From the NCBI RefSeq assembly GCF_030718205.1, contig NZ_JAUZQF010000004.1, positions 62,001 to 126,000 on the forward strand: 64,000 nt of DNA, given 5' to 3'. The position numbers and the translations under genes are program-made. The notes below the pieces were generated by a model. That model made no database searches. It worked only from the letters and a program-made list of their open reading frames with translations, and was not told the DNA's origin. The DNA comes from Nonomuraea turcica. Lineage in GTDB: Bacteria > Actinomycetota > Actinomycetes > Streptosporangiales > Streptosporangiaceae. Positions 50,513 to 59,196 of the stretch are shown here, one piece after another (position 1 is the first letter of the stretch; each line of letters starts with the position of its first letter).

Positions 50513-51706
50513 ATGCTTCCCCGCAGCAGCCTCTACGTCTTCCCCTCCGACCTGGTGGACGAGGGAGTGGAGAGGGTGCTGGCGCGGGTGCGCGAGCGGG
50601 GCGTCGCGGCGGTGACCGTCGCCGTCGCCTACCACCAGGCGCGCGACGTGGTGCCGCGGGGAAAGAGCGGGCGGGTGGTGCACCGGCGTGACGGCGTGTT
50701 CCTGTCGCTACCTCCGGAGATCTGGCAGGGGGTGCGGCTGCGCCCGCCCGGGCAGCCGCTCGCGGAGCAGGACGCCGTGACCAAGCTGCGCGACCGGGCG
50801 GGCGGCGACGTGCTCGCCTGGACGGTGTTCCTGCACAACACCACGCTGGGCAGCGCGTTTCCCGAGGTGTGCGCCGAGACGTGCTTCGGCGACCGGCTGC
50901 TCGCCGACCTGTGCCCGGCGAATCCGGACGTGGCCGATTACGCGGTGGCGCTGGCCCGCACGGCAGCGGCGGTGGGGCCGGTGGTGGCGGAGGCGCTCTC
51001 GTACGGGACCTTCGACCACGGGCACCACCACGAGCGCTCCTTCGTCCCGCTGGGCCCGGGCGAGCGGCTGCTGATGGGGTTGTGCTTCTGCGTGGATTGC
51101 CGGAAGGCGGCGCAGGCCGCCGGGGTGGACGCGGAGCGGCTGCGAGCGGCCGTGGCCGGCCATCTCGACCGGGCGCTGGAGGGCGACGGCCCCGCCACGC
51201 CAGCCGACCTGCCGGCGCTACGTGCGGCGGTGGGTGAAGAGCTCGACGGCTTTCTCGCCGTACGGCAGGGTGTGGTGACCGCGCTGACCCGGAAAGTGGC
51301 CGCCGCCGTGCACGAGGACGGCGGCGAGCTGGTGTATCTGGACCTGACCGGCGCGCTGCTCGGCTACGGCGACGGAGCCCCTGAGGGCCCCGCCGCGGCC
51401 GAGCAGGGCTGGCGGCTCGGGGTGGACGTGCCCGCGCTGTCGGCCGTGGCCGACGGCTATGCGTACCTGGGCTACGTGCGGGACGTGGCGCGGCTGCGTG
51501 CCGACGTGGCCTCCGTCGTGGCGGCCGCCGGAGGCAGGTGTCCGGTACGGATGGTGTTGCGGCCGGGTCACCCGGACACCCTCGATGCCGCGCATCTGGC
51601 CGCGAAAGTGGCCGCCTGCACCTCCGCCGGCGCGGCGGCCGTCGACTTCTACAACTACGGGATGTATCCGGCGCCGGTGCTGGACAGGATCGCCGCCTGC
51701 TGGTGA
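50513..51706 (+). CDS. TIM-barrel-like protein of unknown function
   Basis: A 397-residue protein. The pattern of strands and helices (SLYVFPSDLVDEGVERVLARVRERGVAAVTVAVAYHQARDV at the N-terminus, AAAVDFYNYGMYPAPVLDRIAACW at the C-terminus) fits a TIM barrel. A LCFCVDCRKAA motif with two close cysteines lies near residue 187, as in some uncharacterised glycoside-hydrolase-like proteins. A His-rich loop FDHGHHHERS precedes it. No signal peptide. It is convergent with the amidohydrolase, 5 bp away, at the edge of the D-amino-acid locus; membership in that pathway is a guess. Confidence 0.65.
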   Translation: MLPRSSLYVFPSDLVDEGVERVLARVRERGVAAVTVAVAYHQARDVVPRGKSGRVVHRRDGVFLSLPPEIWQGVRLRPPGQPLAEQDAVTKLRDRAGGDVLAWTVFLHNTTLGSAFPEVCAETCFGDRLLADLCPANPDVADYAVALARTAAAVGPVVAEALSYGTFDHGHHHERSFVPLGPGERLLMGLCFCVDCRKAAQAAGVDAERLRAAVAGHLDRALEGDGPATPADLPALRAAVGEELDGFLAVRQGVVTALTRKVAAAVHEDGGELVYLDLTGALLGYGDGAPEGPAAAEQGWRLGVDVPALSAVADGYAYLGYVRDVARLRADVASVVAAAGGRCPVRMVLRPGHPDTLDAAHLAAKVAACTSAGAAAVDFYNYGMYPAPVLDRIAACW

Positions 51707-51711
51707 GCGCC

Positions 51712-52977
51712 TCAGGGCGACCGGGGGAACTGCTCGGCCAGCCCGTCCGCGCCGACCAGCGGGGCGGAGAGCAGCGCGCGGACCCGTCCGGCCCGCTGGC
51801 GCAGCGCCTCGTGCTGGGCCTCGGTGAGCGGGATCCAGGGCTTGGGGCGGGGCGGCAGCCGGGGCGGCAGCGGGCGGCCGGCGACATAGGTGAGCTCGTT
51901 GACCAGCCGCCGATCCGAGGTCCGGAGCTGCCGGTGTGAGTCGACCAGCTCGAACGCGCCTTCCTCCAATGCGAACACCGCGAGGTCGGCCCGGGCGCCC
52001 ACGGCGAGCGTCCCTGCGCCGCCGGGCAGGCCGAGCGCCTGAGCAGGACGCACGGTGGCCGCGGCGACCACCTCCTCCAGCGGCAGCCCGACGGCGAGCA
52101 GCTTCGTCATCGTCGTCGGCAAGTCGAACACGGGCCCGTACAGGCACCGCGCGTGCAGATCGGAGGAGATCACGTGAGGGATCATCCCGGCCTTGAGCTG
52201 TGCTTCGAGCACGTCGAACGCGAACCCTCCGGATCCGTGCCCGATGTCGAACAGCACGCCGGCGGCGTACGCCTCGACCACGGCGGCCGCGATGCCGCCT
52301 CCTTCCACCATGCCGGTGGCCAGCCCGCTGGCGCAGTGGGTGACGATGTCGCCGGGTCGCAGCAGGCGCAGCACCTCGTCCACGGCCGGTGGCGCGACGC
52401 CGATGTGCACCATGACCGGGACCTCGCCTGCCTCGGCCACCTTGATCGCGCGGCGCAACGGCTCCAGCCCGTTCGTGCCCACGGTCTTGCCGTCCATGCG
52501 CACCTTCACACCGAAGAGCAGGTCGCGATTGCCCGCCAAGGTCGCCGCGGCGAGGTCGACGTCGCAGTTGGCCAGCTCGCGGCTCTCCCCGTCGGGCGCG
52601 GTCAGGCCGACGGCGGAGACGTTGAGCAGCGCCGCGACCCGCACCTGGTAGTCGGTGACGGCGGCGCGCAGGGACTCGATGGCGTACGCGCCGGCCGAGC
52701 CGGCGTCGACCCAGGTGGTCACGCCGGTGTACCAGGCGACGGGGTCGGGGTCGATCCCCCAGTACGTGGCACCGGGGTGGACGTGCGTGTGCAGGTCGAC
52801 CAGGCCGGGCGTGATCACCTTGCCCCGGGCGTCGACGACCTCGCGGGCCAGGTCCCGGGGCAGGGCGGGGGCGACGGCGGCGATCCGGCCGCCGCGCACA
52901 CCGACGTCGTACCGGCCGACGTGCCCGCCACCGACGTCGATGACCTCACCACCGGCCAGCAGCAGATCGTAGGACAT
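51712..52977 (-). CDS. Amidohydrolase/deacetylase (cog3964-like metallohydrolase)
   Basis: A 421-residue metal-dependent hydrolase. The HxH metal motif is LVDLHTHVHPG, with further ligands in VPVMVHIGVAPP, IVTHCASG and VISSDLHARC. The N-terminal beta domain DLLLAGGEVIDVGGGHVGRYDVGVRGGRIAAVAP and the PAQALGLPGGAGTLAVGARADLAVF end are typical of dihydroorotase-like enzymes. Members of this subgroup (such as Atu3266) deacetylate N-acetyl-D-amino acids or acyloxy acids. ATG at 52977 has GGAGAGGAG upstream. It is downstream of the regulator and overlaps it by 32 bp, so the two are one transcript divergent from the transporter operon. Confidence 0.85.
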   Translation of the reverse strand: MSYDLLLAGGEVIDVGGGHVGRYDVGVRGGRIAAVAPALPRDLAREVVDARGKVITPGLVDLHTHVHPGATYWGIDPDPVAWYTGVTTWVDAGSAGAYAIESLRAAVTDYQVRVAALLNVSAVGLTAPDGESRELANCDVDLAAATLAGNRDLLFGVKVRMDGKTVGTNGLEPLRRAIKVAEAGEVPVMVHIGVAPPAVDEVLRLLRPGDIVTHCASGLATGMVEGGGIAAAVVEAYAAGVLFDIGHGSGGFAFDVLEAQLKAGMIPHVISSDLHARCLYGPVFDLPTTMTKLLAVGLPLEEVVAAATVRPAQALGLPGGAGTLAVGARADLAVFALEEGAFELVDSHRQLRTSDRRLVNELTYVAGRPLPPRLPPRPKPWIPLTEAQHEALRQRAGRVRALLSAPLVGADGLAEQFPRSP

Positions 52978-54484
52978 CCTGCTCCTCTCCCTGTCGCGAA
53001 GCGGTCTCGCCCACCGGACCACCGCCCCGCCCGGCACCGGCCTCGGGGCCGGTCGCGTCGCCCTGCCACGGGCCGCGGTCTCGTCCACGGCCACCACCGA
53101 GCCCAGGGCCGGGATCGAGATCCGTCGCCGCACCCTGCCATGAGCCGGAGTCGGTCGCGCGGGGGGTGCCGTCTCCGGGGGTGAGGGTGAGGGCAGTGGC
53201 GATGCCGAGGCGGTAGAGGCGGGTTGGGCGGCCCTTGCGGTGCATCTGCTCGCTGCCCTCCTCGGTGACCAGCCCGGACTCGCTGAGCTTGCGGATCAGT
53301 CGGCGGCCGCTCGGGTTGGTGATGCCAAGCTGACCCGCGAGTTCGCTCGGCGAGATCAGGCGCCCGGCGAGGCTGCGTTCGACCGCGGCGAGCCGGGACA
53401 GGGTCGCCGCGCTGAGACCGGCGCGCCGCGCCAACTCCTCCAGGTCACCCCCGTGGTCACGGTAGGTGAAGGCCAGCGGTGAGCCGGACCCGCTCATCGG
53501 ACCGATGATGACGCCGCTGTCCTCCACGAGGTAGGCCGAGGGCGCGGCCTCCTGCTCGGCGCGCGAGGCCGCCCATTCGGCGAGCTGGACGCAGGTGCGG
53601 GCGGACCCGCCGATGCCGAACCCGGCGGCGAGCCGGACGCCCAGGGTCTCCTGGGCCACGCCGAGGATGGGCAGGGACACCCAGTTGTGGGTGACCTCCT
53701 CGAACAGCGCCTTGTGCGCGAAGACGACGACGCCGCGGCGGTCGCGGTTCTCGATCCACGCCTCGCCGAACTCCGGCGTGTTGACCAGCAGATTCATCAG
53801 CCCGATGCGGGCCCGGTCGAGGTCGGCCTGGGCGTCCTGGGCCCCTACGAGGAAGACCCCCGCGGCGAACCGCGACGCGCTGGCCTGCCGCGACTGGATA
53901 CGCAGGGCGAGCTCGTGAAGGTCGGCCCGGATGGTGGCAGGCCCCTGCAAGGCGTTCACCACGGGGACCGAGCCCGCGGTCAGCCGGGCGGTGACGGCGG
54001 TGCGCAGGCTGATGGCATAGGCGGCGCCGGTCCGCTGGGCGAAGCGGCGGTGGAAGGCGACGATCTCGTCGACGGTCTGCTCCGGATCGTACGGCAGGCA
54101 GGCCACCTGGTCGTGGTCGAGCCCGAGCGCCTGGACAACCTCGCTGACCGTCTCGGGATCGAACGTGTCGACGCTGACCGGCACCGCGGGCCGGCCGTCC
54201 GCCTGCGCGCGGAAGAAGGCGAAGGACAGGTCGAGGGCGCGGGACTTGGTGACCGCGACGGACAGCCCGGCCGGGAGCAGGTCGCGCGACTTGGCATAGG
54301 GCACCTGACCGAGCAGCAGGCCATGCACCTGCTCGCGCTCGAGGAGCGCCTGGACCCGCGGCCGGATCTCCTCCTCCTGCTCGTAGCTCACCCACTCCAG
54401 CCGCACGCCCGACAGCGTGCGGGCCGCCTCCTCGAAGACGGCTCGGTGGCTCGCGTGGATGACGAGCCCGATCACGATCGTCAT
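52946..54484 (-). CDS. Transcriptional regulator with sensor, GGDEF-like and winged-helix parts
   Basis: A 512-residue protein. Residues about 1-230 are an alpha/beta sensor with no clear family. Residues about 235-340 (GVVVFAHKALFEEVTHNW, then RLAAGFGIGGSARTCVQLAEWAASRAEQ) look like the degenerate GGDEF domain seen in CdaR-type and related regulators. Residues about 365-440 are a winged helix (LISPSELAGQLGITNPSGRRLIRKLSESGLVTEEG). The last 75 residues are Gly/Asp/Arg-rich, low-complexity and overlap the amidohydrolase start. GGAGATC precedes the ATG. It likely binds the paired GTTCRYA-type sites in the divergent region and senses a pathway metabolite. Confidence 0.75.
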   Translation of the reverse strand: MTIVIGLVIHASHRAVFEEAARTLSGVRLEWVSYEQEEEIRPRVQALLEREQVHGLLLGQVPYAKSRDLLPAGLSVAVTKSRALDLSFAFFRAQADGRPAVPVSVDTFDPETVSEVVQALGLDHDQVACLPYDPEQTVDEIVAFHRRFAQRTGAAYAISLRTAVTARLTAGSVPVVNALQGPATIRADLHELALRIQSRQASASRFAAGVFLVGAQDAQADLDRARIGLMNLLVNTPEFGEAWIENRDRRGVVVFAHKALFEEVTHNWVSLPILGVAQETLGVRLAAGFGIGGSARTCVQLAEWAASRAEQEAAPSAYLVEDSGVIIGPMSGSGSPLAFTYRDHGGDLEELARRAGLSAATLSRLAAVERSLAGRLISPSELAGQLGITNPSGRRLIRKLSESGLVTEEGSEQMHRKGRPTRLYRLGIATALTLTPGDGTPRATDSGSWQGAATDLDPGPGLGGGRGRDRGPWQGDATGPEAGAGRGGGPVGETASRQGEEQDVLRSAAGRW

Positions 54485-54504
54485 GATCTCCCTATACGAC
54501 CGAT

Positions 54505-54522
54505 GTTCACAAGTAGTTCACA
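54505..54522 (+). promoter_or_regulatory. Candidate operator copy 1 (direct-repeat type)
   Basis: GTTCACAAGTAGTTCACA, two GTTCACA units spaced by five bases, 21 bp upstream of the regulator start. It matches copy 2 at 13 of 18 positions with all five differences being transitions. Confidence 0.6.
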
Positions 54523-54612
54523 ATAAATCGCGCCTCAGCACCGGACACGCCGTTTTAACGCACCCACTGTTGACCGAAACATCTCCTTAGGAGCATCCTG
54601 ATCCCACCATAC

Positions 54613-54630
54613 TACGAACCACTTACGAAC
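54613..54630 (-). promoter_or_regulatory. Candidate operator copy 2 (inverted relative to copy 1)
   Basis: On the minus strand it reads GTTCGTAAGTGGTTCGTA, 24 bp before the start of the solute-binding protein gene, overlapping or just after a CATACT -10-like sequence. It fits repression of the transporter operon. Confidence 0.6.
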
Positions 54631-54653
54631 GTGGTCCGTTAGAGGAGGGCTCC

Positions 54654-55727
54654 ATGACGAGGATGACGCGACGCGCCCTGATCGCCTCGGCGGCACTCGG
54701 CGCACTTCTGGCGACCGCGGCGTGCAACGTCGACCAGGGAAACACCACGGCCTCCCCCGCCGGAGCGACCGGCGGCGCGTCGAGCGCCGCGCCCAAGGCG
54801 CTCAAGGTCGGCTGGTCCACCATCTATCTCGCCCCCTCGTGGATGCAGCAGACCCTGCAGATGCTCGAGGAGGACGTGGCCAAGCTCAAGGCCGAGGGCA
54901 AGGTGGCGAGCTATGAGACCTTCAACGCCAACGGCGACACCTCCCAGCAGATCGCCCAGATCCAGGCCATGATCACCCAGAAGTACGACGTCATCCTCGT
55001 CGACGCCGGCTCCTCCACCGCGCTCAACCCGGTGATGGAGAAGGCCGTGGCCGCAGGCATCGTGGTCGTGAACTTCGACAGCCTCGTCACCAGCGAGAAG
55101 GTCATCAGGGTCGGCACCGACCAGGTCGAGTGGGGCCGGATGACGGCCCAGTGGCTGGCCGACAAGCTCGGCGGCAAGGGCGAGATCATCGCGATGAACG
55201 GCCCGGCCGGCGTGTCCGTCAGCGAGGAGCGCTGGAAGGGCGCGGAAGAGGTCTTCAAGAAGTACCCGGACATCAAGATCGCGGCGAACGTCCACAGCGA
55301 GTACAACCTGGCCCCGGCCGCGCAGGCGTTCGCCTCGGCCTATTCGGCGCATCCGACCATCACCGGCGTCTTCTCCCAGGGCGGCGCCCTGTCCGCCGCG
55401 GCCCTGCAGACCCTGGTCAAGCAGGACAAGAAGCTCGTCCCGATCACCGGTGAGAACTACAACGGCTTCCTCAAGCTGTGGGCCGACAAGCGCAAGGAGG
55501 GCTTCTCCTCCATCGCCACGGCGCAGCCCAACTACCTGGCGGTGATCGCGTTGCGAGCCGCGGTGGCCAAGAGCGCCGGCACCGCCGTCCCGTCCACCAT
55601 CACCGTCCCCCTCCCCAAGATCACCGATGAGAACCTCGACCAGTTCGTCAAGCCGGACCAGCCCGACGACTCCTACCCCATCCAGCCGATCCCGCAGAGC
55701 GAGATCGACAAGCTGCTCGGCGCGTAG
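54654..55727 (+). CDS. Solute-binding lipoprotein of a RbsABC-type transporter
   Basis: A 357-residue exported lipoprotein. The signal peptide ends in the lipobox LLATAAC (Cys23 in TAACN). The mature part is a type I periplasmic-binding fold (LKVGWSTIYLAPSWMQQTLQMLEEDV, then IAQIQAMITQKYDVILVDAGSSTALNPVMEKAVAAGIVVVNFDS, GVFSQGGALSAAALQTLVKQ). It is the sugar-type Peripla_BP_4 family. GAGGAGGGC precedes the ATG. It heads the seven-gene operon; the ligand is not predictable, but downstream enzymes suggest an amino-acid conjugate rather than a sugar. Confidence 0.92.
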   Translation: MTRMTRRALIASAALGALLATAACNVDQGNTTASPAGATGGASSAAPKALKVGWSTIYLAPSWMQQTLQMLEEDVAKLKAEGKVASYETFNANGDTSQQIAQIQAMITQKYDVILVDAGSSTALNPVMEKAVAAGIVVVNFDSLVTSEKVIRVGTDQVEWGRMTAQWLADKLGGKGEIIAMNGPAGVSVSEERWKGAEEVFKKYPDIKIAANVHSEYNLAPAAQAFASAYSAHPTITGVFSQGGALSAAALQTLVKQDKKLVPITGENYNGFLKLWADKRKEGFSSIATAQPNYLAVIALRAAVAKSAGTAVPSTITVPLPKITDENLDQFVKPDQPDDSYPIQPIPQSEIDKLLGA

Positions 55728-55740
55728 CGGAGGGACCCGG

Positions 55741-57285
55741 ATGACGCTGCTGAACGTCGAGCGGGTGTCGAAGTCCTTCGCCGGCGTCACCGTCCTGCGC
55801 GAGGTCGGCTTCGACATCCACGCCGGAGAGGTGCTCGCCCTGGTGGGCGAGAACGGCGCCGGCAAGAGCACCGTGCTCTCGCTGATCACTGGCCTGCTCA
55901 CCCCGGACTCCGGCACCATCCGGTACGACGGCGAAGCCGTCCGCGCGTGGTCACCGCACCGCGCGCGGGCCGCCGGCATCGCCTCAGTGCATCAGGAGCT
56001 GAGCCTGAACCCGCATCAGAGCGTGGCCGAGAACGTGTTCCTCGGGGCCTGGCCCAGCCGCCGCGGTTTGGTCCGTCACCGAGATCTGGCGGCCCGTGCC
56101 CGCCCGCTGCTGGAGCGGGTCGGCCTGGACGTCGACCCGCGCACGCCCGCCGGGCGGCTGCCGCTCGGCGCGCAGCAGCTCGTGGAGCTCGCCAAGGCGC
56201 TCACCGCGGACCCGCGTCTGCTGATACTCGACGAGGCCACATCGGCACTCGACGACGACCAGGTGAGCGCAGTCTTCCGGGTGATCGCCGACCTGCGCGA
56301 GCGTGGCCGCTCCGTCATGATCGTCAGCCACCGCATGGGGGAGCTGCTCGCCGTCGCCGACCGGCTGACTGTACTCAAGGACGGCGAGGTCATGGCCACC
56401 CGGGAGCGCGCGCAGACCGGCCACGACGACCTCATCCGGCTGATGGTGGGCCGCGAACTCTCGGCCATGTTCCCTCCCAAGGCGGACGTCGCGCCGTCTG
56501 CCGAAGGGCCGGTTCTGACCGCCTCCGGTCTGTTCGCCGGAGCTCAGGACGCGGACCTGGAGCTGGCGCCGGGACGGATCGTCGGCCTGGGCGGGCTGCA
56601 GGGCCAGGGCCAGCGGGAGGTGTTGCGTGCCCTGTTCGGCCTGCGTCCCCACAGCGGCCGGATCACGGTGGACGGGCGGCCCTGCCGCCTCGCCTCCCCT
56701 CGCGAGGCGATCCGCCGCGGCATCGGCTACGTGCCGGAGGACCGCAAGACCGAAGGGCTGCATGTGGTCAGGAGCGTCCGCGCCAACCTCGCGCTGACCA
56801 GCCTGCGCACCCTCGCCCCCGCCCGCACGCTGACCACCGTCTCCCGACGGCGCGAGGACCGGCTCGTGAACGACCTGATCGCCCGCATGCGGATCAAGAC
56901 CACCTCCCCCGCCCAGGAGGCCCGCCGCCTGTCCGGCGGCAACCAGCAGAAGGTCGCGCTGGCCAAGTGGTTGCCGAACCGGCCCCGCGTTCTCCTGCTC
57001 GCCGAGCCGACCCGCGGCATCGATGTCGGCACCAAGCGTGAGATCTACCACCTGCTACGCGAACTGGCCGGTGAGGGCCTGGCCGTGCTGGTGACCTCCG
57101 GCGACACCATGGAGTTGGTGGGCCTGTGCGACGAGGTCCTGGTCATGTACGAGGGCGCGGTCGTGGACCGGCTGGCCGGAGCCGAGCTGACCGAGGAACG
57201 CCTGGTCCAGGCGTCGGTGGCAGGCAGGAGCACGGCCGCGGAGGTGGCGGGCGAGAGCACGGCGACGGAGGTGGCCGGTGCGTAA
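55741..57285 (+). CDS. RbsA-like ABC transporter ATPase with altered second Walker B
   Basis: A 514-residue tandem ATPase. NBD1: Walker A GENGAGKST, signature-like RLPLGAQQLVELAKAL, Walker B LLILDEATSALD. NBD2: signature LSGGNQQKVALAKWL and Walker B LLLAEPTRGIDVG, in which the Mg-binding Asp is Ala421 (GCC). The NBD2 Walker A is lost, as is usual in this family. The catalytic Glu is kept. ATG at 55741 is 13 bp after the previous stop and the 3' end overlaps the permease start by 8 bp. It powers import through the two permeases below. Confidence 0.93.
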   Translation: MTLLNVERVSKSFAGVTVLREVGFDIHAGEVLALVGENGAGKSTVLSLITGLLTPDSGTIRYDGEAVRAWSPHRARAAGIASVHQELSLNPHQSVAENVFLGAWPSRRGLVRHRDLAARARPLLERVGLDVDPRTPAGRLPLGAQQLVELAKALTADPRLLILDEATSALDDDQVSAVFRVIADLRERGRSVMIVSHRMGELLAVADRLTVLKDGEVMATRERAQTGHDDLIRLMVGRELSAMFPPKADVAPSAEGPVLTASGLFAGAQDADLELAPGRIVGLGGLQGQGQREVLRALFGLRPHSGRITVDGRPCRLASPREAIRRGIGYVPEDRKTEGLHVVRSVRANLALTSLRTLAPARTLTTVSRRREDRLVNDLIARMRIKTTSPAQEARRLSGGNQQKVALAKWLPNRPRVLLLAEPTRGIDVGTKREIYHLLRELAGEGLAVLVTSGDTMELVGLCDEVLVMYEGAVVDRLAGAELTEERLVQASVAGRSTAAEVAGESTATEVAGA

Positions 57286-58207
57286 CCGCCTCGACCTGCT
57301 GGGACTGTGCGCGTTGCTGGCCGTGGTGCTCGTCGTCTACCAGCGGCTCGACCCGACGCTGCTGCACCCGTCGACGATCACGATCCTGTCCGCGCAGTTC
57401 CTGCCGCTGATCCTGGCCGCCGCCGGGCAGACCATCGTCATGCTGACCGGCGGCATCGACCTGTCGCTCGGCGCCGTGTTGTCGCTCGGCATGGCGATGT
57501 TCGTCATCTATCCTCCCGATGCCCCCGGAGGCGTGGTGGCCGCCATGGCACTCGCGCTCGCGGTCACCGTTCTGGCTGGCGCGGCCAACGGGGTGCTGGT
57601 CGCGTACGCCGGCCTGCCGCCGATCATCGTCACGCTGGCGGCGTCGTTCCTGTGGGGCGGGGTCACGCTGATTGTGCTCCCCCAGCCCGGCGGGCAGGTG
57701 CCCGAAGGGCTGGTGCGGGCCTACAACCTCGGCTGGCACGGCCTGGCGCTGCCCGCCATCGCCATCGGCGTGGCCCTGGGCCTGTGGAAGCTGGTCAAGA
57801 CGACCCATTTCGGCCTGGCGCTGTACGCGGTCGGCGGCAACGAGCACGGCGCCTACGCCAACGGCGTCGACACGCGCCGCGTCAAGATCTACGCGTACGG
57901 ACTCGCCGGTCTCTTCACCGGGCTGGCCGGGATCGGCCTGGCGATCCAGACCGGGTCGGGCGATCCGACGATCGGTGTGCCGTACACGCTGAACTCCATC
58001 GCGGTGGCAGTGCTCGGCGGGATCAGCTTCTTCGGCGGGGTGGGGCAGATGCGCGGCACGCTGCTCGGCGCGCTGCTGCTCGGGCTGCTGACCAACCTGC
58101 TGCTGTTCACCGGGATCTCGAGCTTCTACCAGATGATCCTGCAGGGTGTCGCGCTGATCGTGGCGGTCGCGGTGAAGACGCTGGCGACCAGGAAGGCGGT
58201 GGCCTGA
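57278..58207 (+). CDS. RbsC-like ABC transporter permease
   Basis: A 309-residue permease with about nine hydrophobic segments. The segments GQTIVMLTGGIDLSLGAVLSLGMAMFV and GGISFFGGVGQMRGTLLGALLLGLLTNLLLFTGISSFYQMILQGVALIVAV are the BPD_transp_2 signature. The GTG start overlaps the ATPase stop and its own stop shares a base with the next ATG (TGATG), so translation is coupled. It forms the membrane channel together with the next permease. Confidence 0.93.
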   Translation: MRNRLDLLGLCALLAVVLVVYQRLDPTLLHPSTITILSAQFLPLILAAAGQTIVMLTGGIDLSLGAVLSLGMAMFVIYPPDAPGGVVAAMALALAVTVLAGAANGVLVAYAGLPPIIVTLAASFLWGGVTLIVLPQPGGQVPEGLVRAYNLGWHGLALPAIAIGVALGLWKLVKTTHFGLALYAVGGNEHGAYANGVDTRRVKIYAYGLAGLFTGLAGIGLAIQTGSGDPTIGVPYTLNSIAVAVLGGISFFGGVGQMRGTLLGALLLGLLTNLLLFTGISSFYQMILQGVALIVAVAVKTLATRKAVA

Positions 58208-59196
58208 TGACGCAGACCGTCCAGGGCTCGGGCGTGCGGGGCAGCGATGCGGGGCCGCGGCGCTCCTTCGACGGGCTGCGCGGCAACCGGGCTCTGTGGG
58301 CGTTCGGGGTGCTGGCGCTGACGTGGGTGGCGGCGGTCCTGTTCGCGAGAGGGTTCGACAGCCTGGCCAGCGTGCGTTACCTGGTGCAGACCGCCTCGTT
58401 CCTCGGCATCGTCGCCGTCGGGCAGACGCTCGTGGTGATGATGAGCGGCATCGATCTGTCGGTCTCCGCGGTGGTGGCGCTGTCGGCGGTCGTGTGCGCT
58501 CAGGTGGCCGCCGGATCGGGCGCCGCGGTGGCCATCCTCGTCGCGCTGGCGGTCAGCGCGCTGGTCGGGGTAGTGAACGCCGCCGGCATCGTCTGGCTGC
58601 GCCTGCCGCCCATGGTCATGACGCTGGCGAGCACCACGGTCATCTCGGGCGCGCTGCTCATCTACACCAACGGCTCGCCCAAGTCGGCGAGCATCCCGCT
58701 GCTCGACGCGCTCGCCAACGGCAGCGCGGCGGGGATCCCGCTGGCCACCGTCCTGTGGCTCGGCATCGCGGCCGTCGCCGTCTGGCTGCTACACCTGTCG
58801 CGGCTCGGGGCTTACGCCTTCGCGCTCGGCACCAGCGAGCCCGCCTCGCGGGCGTCCGGCGTGCCCGTGCCGGTCACCACCCTCGTGATGTACGCCGCCT
58901 GCGCGCTACTCGCCGGGGTCGCCGGGCTGGTGTTGCTCGGGTTCACCGGGACCAGCTCGCTCACCATGGGCAACCCGTACCAGCTACTGTCGATCGCGGC
59001 CGTCGTCCTCGGCGGGACGTCGATCCTGGGCGGACGTGGGCACCTGCTCGGCACGGTCGCTGGCGCGTTGCTGCTGACCCTGCTGACCGCGCTGCTGGTG
59101 GCGTGGAACCTCAGCGAAGGGCTGCGCCAGGTGACGCTGGGACTGCTCATCATCGTGCTCCTGCTCCTGTACGCCCGCGAACGGCGCACGGCATGA
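58207..59196 (+). CDS. RbsC-like ABC transporter permease, second subunit
   Basis: A 329-residue permease of the same family: GQTLVVMMSGIDLSVSAVVALSAVV and AAVVLGGTSILGGRGHLLGTVAGALLLTLLTALLVAWNLSEGLRQVTLGLLIIVLLLLY. Two different permeases suggest a heterodimeric channel. The true start is the ATG at 58207, although the frame is open further upstream. Its stop overlaps the start of the peptidase gene (ATGA). Confidence 0.92.
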   Translation: MTQTVQGSGVRGSDAGPRRSFDGLRGNRALWAFGVLALTWVAAVLFARGFDSLASVRYLVQTASFLGIVAVGQTLVVMMSGIDLSVSAVVALSAVVCAQVAAGSGAAVAILVALAVSALVGVVNAAGIVWLRLPPMVMTLASTTVISGALLIYTNGSPKSASIPLLDALANGSAAGIPLATVLWLGIAAVAVWLLHLSRLGAYAFALGTSEPASRASGVPVPVTTLVMYAACALLAGVAGLVLLGFTGTSSLTMGNPYQLLSIAAVVLGGTSILGGRGHLLGTVAGALLLTLLTALLVAWNLSEGLRQVTLGLLIIVLLLLYARERRTA

